A DNA stretch of 6,684 nucleotides from Deinococcus sp. (GTDB taxonomy: Bacteria > Deinococcota > Deinococci > JACQHA01). The position numbers were made by a program, and so were the translations under genes. This document shows positions 4,511 to 6,684 of this stretch, piece by piece (position 1 is the first letter of the stretch; every line of letters starts with the position of its first letter). The DNA lies in NCBI GenBank assembly GCA_016199255.1, contig JACQHA010000040.1:1-6684 (forward strand), written 5' to 3'. The notes beneath the pieces were generated by a model. The model was given only the letters and a program-made list of their open reading frames with translations. It was not told where the DNA came from and did not search any database.

Positions 4511-4879
4511 CTACTTCGCCTTGGGGTCTTGTTGGTGGATGCCAAAGAGGTTGCCCTCAGTATCTTCACAATAAGCCTGATACCCCACACCAGGAATCGC
4601 CATCTTCGGCACGACCACCTTGCCGCCGCTCTTGGTGACCCGCTTGCAGTATTCATCGACTGAGGAGACAGCAATGGTGTTAATGCACCGCGGCGTCCCA
4701 TCCTTATGGCGCATGAGTCCGCCGTCAATCCCAGGCTGGTCTTTGAGCCCGGTGGTCACGAGCCAGTAATCCTCCGGGCCTTCCCACTTCTCAATCTTCC
4801 AGCTAAAGACTTTGGAGTAGAACTTACTTGCCCGCTCTGGATCCTCAACGCCGAACTCGAAATGGACGACACGATTCAT
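4511..4879 (-). CDS. VOC (glyoxalase/bleomycin-resistance) superfamily protein, 122 aa
   Basis: The protein begins MNRVVHFEFGVEDPERASKFYSKVF, the first beta-alpha-beta motif of the vicinal oxygen chelate fold, and ends EDTEGNLFGIHQQD, the closing strand of the second. The length is that of a single-domain VOC protein that dimerises. His6 occupies the usual first metal position. The last position has His115 (FGIHQ), where many family members have Glu; this variant is common in uncharacterised VOC proteins. The substrate cannot be predicted: glyoxalase, dioxygenase and antibiotic-binding members share the fold. ATG 4879 has AGGAGG (4891-4886) six bases upstream. The gene has its own strong promoter about 100 bases upstream and may feed the DinB gene downstream. 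Confidence 0.9.
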   Translation of the reverse strand: MNRVVHFEFGVEDPERASKFYSKVFSWKIEKWEGPEDYWLVTTGLKDQPGIDGGLMRHKDGTPRCINTIAVSSVDEYCKRVTKSGGKVVVPKMAIPGVGYQAYCEDTEGNLFGIHQQDPKAK

Positions 4880-4975
4880 GGAGAACCTCCTGACATAGGT
4901 GGTAGGGCTTCGGGCTGCCTATTGCAGTGCAGCGTGGGTGGTCCTGGCGAACCCGTTAGCGCCTCACGGGGTATG

Positions 4976-5004
4976 GTTATACACCAATATATAGGTATTG
5001 TCAA
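4976..5004 (-). promoter_or_regulatory. Near-consensus sigma-70 promoter of the VOC gene with internal dyad
   Basis: On the minus strand TTGACA (5004-4999) is a perfect -35. A 17-base spacer follows, then TATAAC (4981-4976), five of six to the -10 consensus. The spacer is AT-rich in an otherwise GC-rich region. CAATA (4985-4989) and TATTG (4996-5000) form a dyad inside the spacer, overlapping the -35 end, and could be an operator. Transcription would start near 4969, giving a leader of about 90 bases. The leader opens with a possible small hairpin (CCCGT 4952-4956 with ACGGG 4966-4970). Confidence 0.8.
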
Positions 5005-5075
5005 CTCTCTGAACCACGGTGGATGCCAGGGTACAGGCAGCCCGGTTTAAGGCCCGATGCCACCTCCCAGGCGCT

Positions 5076-6684
5076 CTAGAGCTCGATCTCCGCTCTGACT
5101 ATCCCATCCTCGGGGTCGTGGTGCAGGCTGAAGCCCAGTTTCTCGCAGACCCGCTGCATGGCAATATTGTCCAGCAGAATGTCGGCGCCAATGCGCTGCA
5201 GTCTCTCGTCGCGACCTACTTGCACCAGCCGGCGCAATAGTTCCGTGCCCAGCCCGCAGCGCTGGCACTGGTCGCTGACCAAGATGGCGAACTCCGCCTC
5301 GTTGGTGCCGGGCAGTTTGCTCAGGCGGCCCACTGCCAGGATCTGGTGCTCGCCAGTCTGGGGATCTCTGTGGTCGGCCACCAGCGCCATCTCCCGGTCG
5401 TAGTCGATGAAGCACATGCGAGTCAGCCGCTCGTGCGCAATGCGCTGGCTCAGTTTCATGATCTGGAAATAGCGCAGGTACACGCTGCGCTCCGAGAGCG
5501 TCTGGTGGAACTTGACCAGCAGCGGCTCGTCTTCGGGGCGGATAGGGCGGATAGTGACCGGGATGCCGTCTTTGGTAACCCACGAGCCCACGTACTGGCT
5601 GGGATAGGGGCGGATGGGGAGCTGGGGCAGCGCGTCGGCAGTGACCTCTGGGCCATGCACCACCACTCGAGCGTCCAGGGCCAGCAGCCGTTCAGAAGAG
5701 GCCAATAGTGGGTTAATGTCAATCTCTTTGAGCCAGCGCTGCTCCACCACCAGCTGGCTGAAGCGCACCAGGAGCTGACTCAGTGCCGCTACATCAACTG
5801 GCGGGCGCCCCCGCACGCCTTTGAGAGCGGTGTAGATGCGAGTCTGTTCCATCATGCGCCGCGCCAAGGTGGTGTTCAGTGGCGGCAGCGCCAGGGCCCG
5901 GTCTTTGAACACTTCCACCAGCTGCCCGCCGCTGCCGAAGAGCAGTACCGGGCCGAACTGGGAGTCAGTGCTGCTGCCCATAATGATTTCGTAGCCGTCC
6001 AGTTTTACCATTGGCTGTACCGTCACGCCCAGGAAATGCTCCCCTCCAGCCCTGGCGCGCACTGCGGCGGCGATGGCGCTATAGGCGTGGCGCACGGCAG
6101 CAGTGTTGGTGAGATTCAACTGCACCCCACCCACATCGCTCTTGTGGGTGATGGTCTTGGAGTGGAGTTTGAGCACCACTGGGTAGCCGATTTTTTCTGC
6201 TAGCTGGACGGCCTCGGCCTCGCTCGTGGCCACATGCGTCTCGACTGTGGGGATGCCGTAAGCTGCCAGGAGCTGCTTGGACTCATATTCGCTGAGGATC
6301 GTCCGGCCTTCCTGGCGGGCGGATTGGATGAGCTGTTCTGCCTGGGCGCGGTTGCCAGCGTTCTCGTCCAGGTCCCCAGGGAGCTGTGGGGTTTCATACA
6401 AGCTGCGCAGGTTGTAGCTATAGCGCCACATGTAAGTGAAGGCGCGGGCCGCGGTGTCGGGGTAGGGGAAGGTGGGGATGTTGGCGCGGTTCAAGATAGT
6501 CTCGCCAGTGGCCACCTCTGCCCCGCCCATCCAGCTGGCCAGGATCGGCTTACCGTCGGTGCTGGCGAAGGCCTTGAGCTGCTCAGCGGTCTGGGTGGGA
6601 TCGGTCATGGCCTGGGGGGTGAGGATGACCAGAAAGCCGTCGCTATTGGGGTCCTTGGTGACAATCTCCAGGGCTTTCGTGTAG
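5076..6684 (-). CDS. ADP-forming acyl-CoA synthetase / GNAT acetyltransferase fusion, 5' end outside window
   Basis: This is the C-terminal 535 residues of a large protein; the frame is open to the window edge, and residues YTKALEIVTKDPNSDGF... precede the internal Met at 6608. Numbering from that Met: about 1-75 is the end of the succinyl-CoA-ligase-like module (LTPQAMTDP, SWMGGAEV). About 101-320 is an ATP-grasp domain (LSEYESKQLLAAYGIP, Lys147, HKSDVGGVQL, EIDINPLL with Asp297 and Asn299 as likely metal ligands). About 350-500 is a GNAT domain with the acetyl-CoA loop QCQRCGLGTELL. Family members either make acyl-CoA with ADP formation or, like the Pat protein lysine acetyltransferases, have lost that activity and acetylate proteins such as acetyl-CoA synthetase. 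The phospho-His region that decides this is outside the window, so both remain open. It should be cytoplasmic. It ends 72 bases before the -35 of the VOC promoter, on the same strand. Confidence 0.92.
   Translation of the reverse strand, partial: YTKALEIVTKDPNSDGFLVILTPQAMTDPTQTAEQLKAFASTDGKPILASWMGGAEVATGETILNRANIPTFPYPDTAARAFTYMWRYSYNLRSLYETPQLPGDLDENAGNRAQAEQLIQSARQEGRTILSEYESKQLLAAYGIPTVETHVATSEAEAVQLAEKIGYPVVLKLHSKTITHKSDVGGVQLNLTNTAAVRHAYSAIAAAVRARAGGEHFLGVTVQPMVKLDGYEIIMGSSTDSQFGPVLLFGSGGQLVEVFKDRALALPPLNTTLARRMMEQTRIYTALKGVRGRPPVDVAALSQLLVRFSQLVVEQRWLKEIDINPLLASSERLLALDARVVVHGPEVTADALPQLPIRPYPSQYVGSWVTKDGIPVTIRPIRPEDEPLLVKFHQTLSERSVYLRYFQIMKLSQRIAHERLTRMCFIDYDREMALVADHRDPQTGEHQILAVGRLSKLPGTNEAEFAILVSDQCQRCGLGTELLRRLVQVGRDERLQRIGADILLDNIAMQRVCEKLGFSLHHDPEDGIVRAEIEL

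Overview
The window comes from a GC-rich bacterial chromosome or metagenomic contig. No rRNA, tRNA or lineage-specific marker is present. The Sec-type lipoproteins (LTAC lipoboxes), strong Shine-Dalgarno sequences and a fused ATP-grasp/GNAT acyl-CoA synthetase are compatible with Deinococcota, Chloroflexota or another environmental phylum. I cannot place it more closely from sequence alone.

Left part (1-3590) is an accessory, rearranged stretch. It opens with what looks like the 3' half of an integron attC site. Then come a small zinc-ribbon-like protein (83-340) and a long imperfect palindrome (345-416). Next is an RTX-repeat lipoprotein (500-1099), followed by a dead IS110-family transposase on the minus strand (1164-2291) whose 290-bp upstream region is full of hairpins. 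Two paralogous small lipoproteins follow on the minus strand (2582-2995 and 3053-3457). The promoter, ribosome binding site and signal peptide of the RTX gene reappear in inverted orientation in front of 3053-3457 (410-570 versus 3387-3547). The two mature proteins are unrelated, so 3053-3457 looks like a chimera joined near the lipobox. A second repeat of 37 bp is in direct orientation at 356-392 and 3549-3585, so it brackets the lipoprotein/IS block.

Middle part (3590-5005): a tyrosine recombinase fragment (3624 to about 3917) keeps its first catalytic Arg but is cut off abruptly against the 3' end of an intact DinB-superfamily gene (3927-4403, minus). Upstream of that gene is a VOC/glyoxalase-fold gene (4511-4879, minus) with a near-consensus sigma-70 promoter at 4976-5004.

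Right part (5076-6684): the C-terminal 535 residues of a large minus-strand protein joining an ADP-forming acyl-CoA synthetase module (end of the succinyl-CoA-ligase-like part plus ATP-grasp) to a C-terminal GNAT acetyltransferase domain. Its N-terminus lies outside the window.

The most notable points are the modular exchange of a promoter/signal-peptide cassette between unrelated lipoproteins, the repeats that bracket them beside a recombinase remnant, and a doubly inactivated IS110 transposase that may still sit next to a recognisable bridge-RNA-like region. The conserved genes on the right look ordinary.
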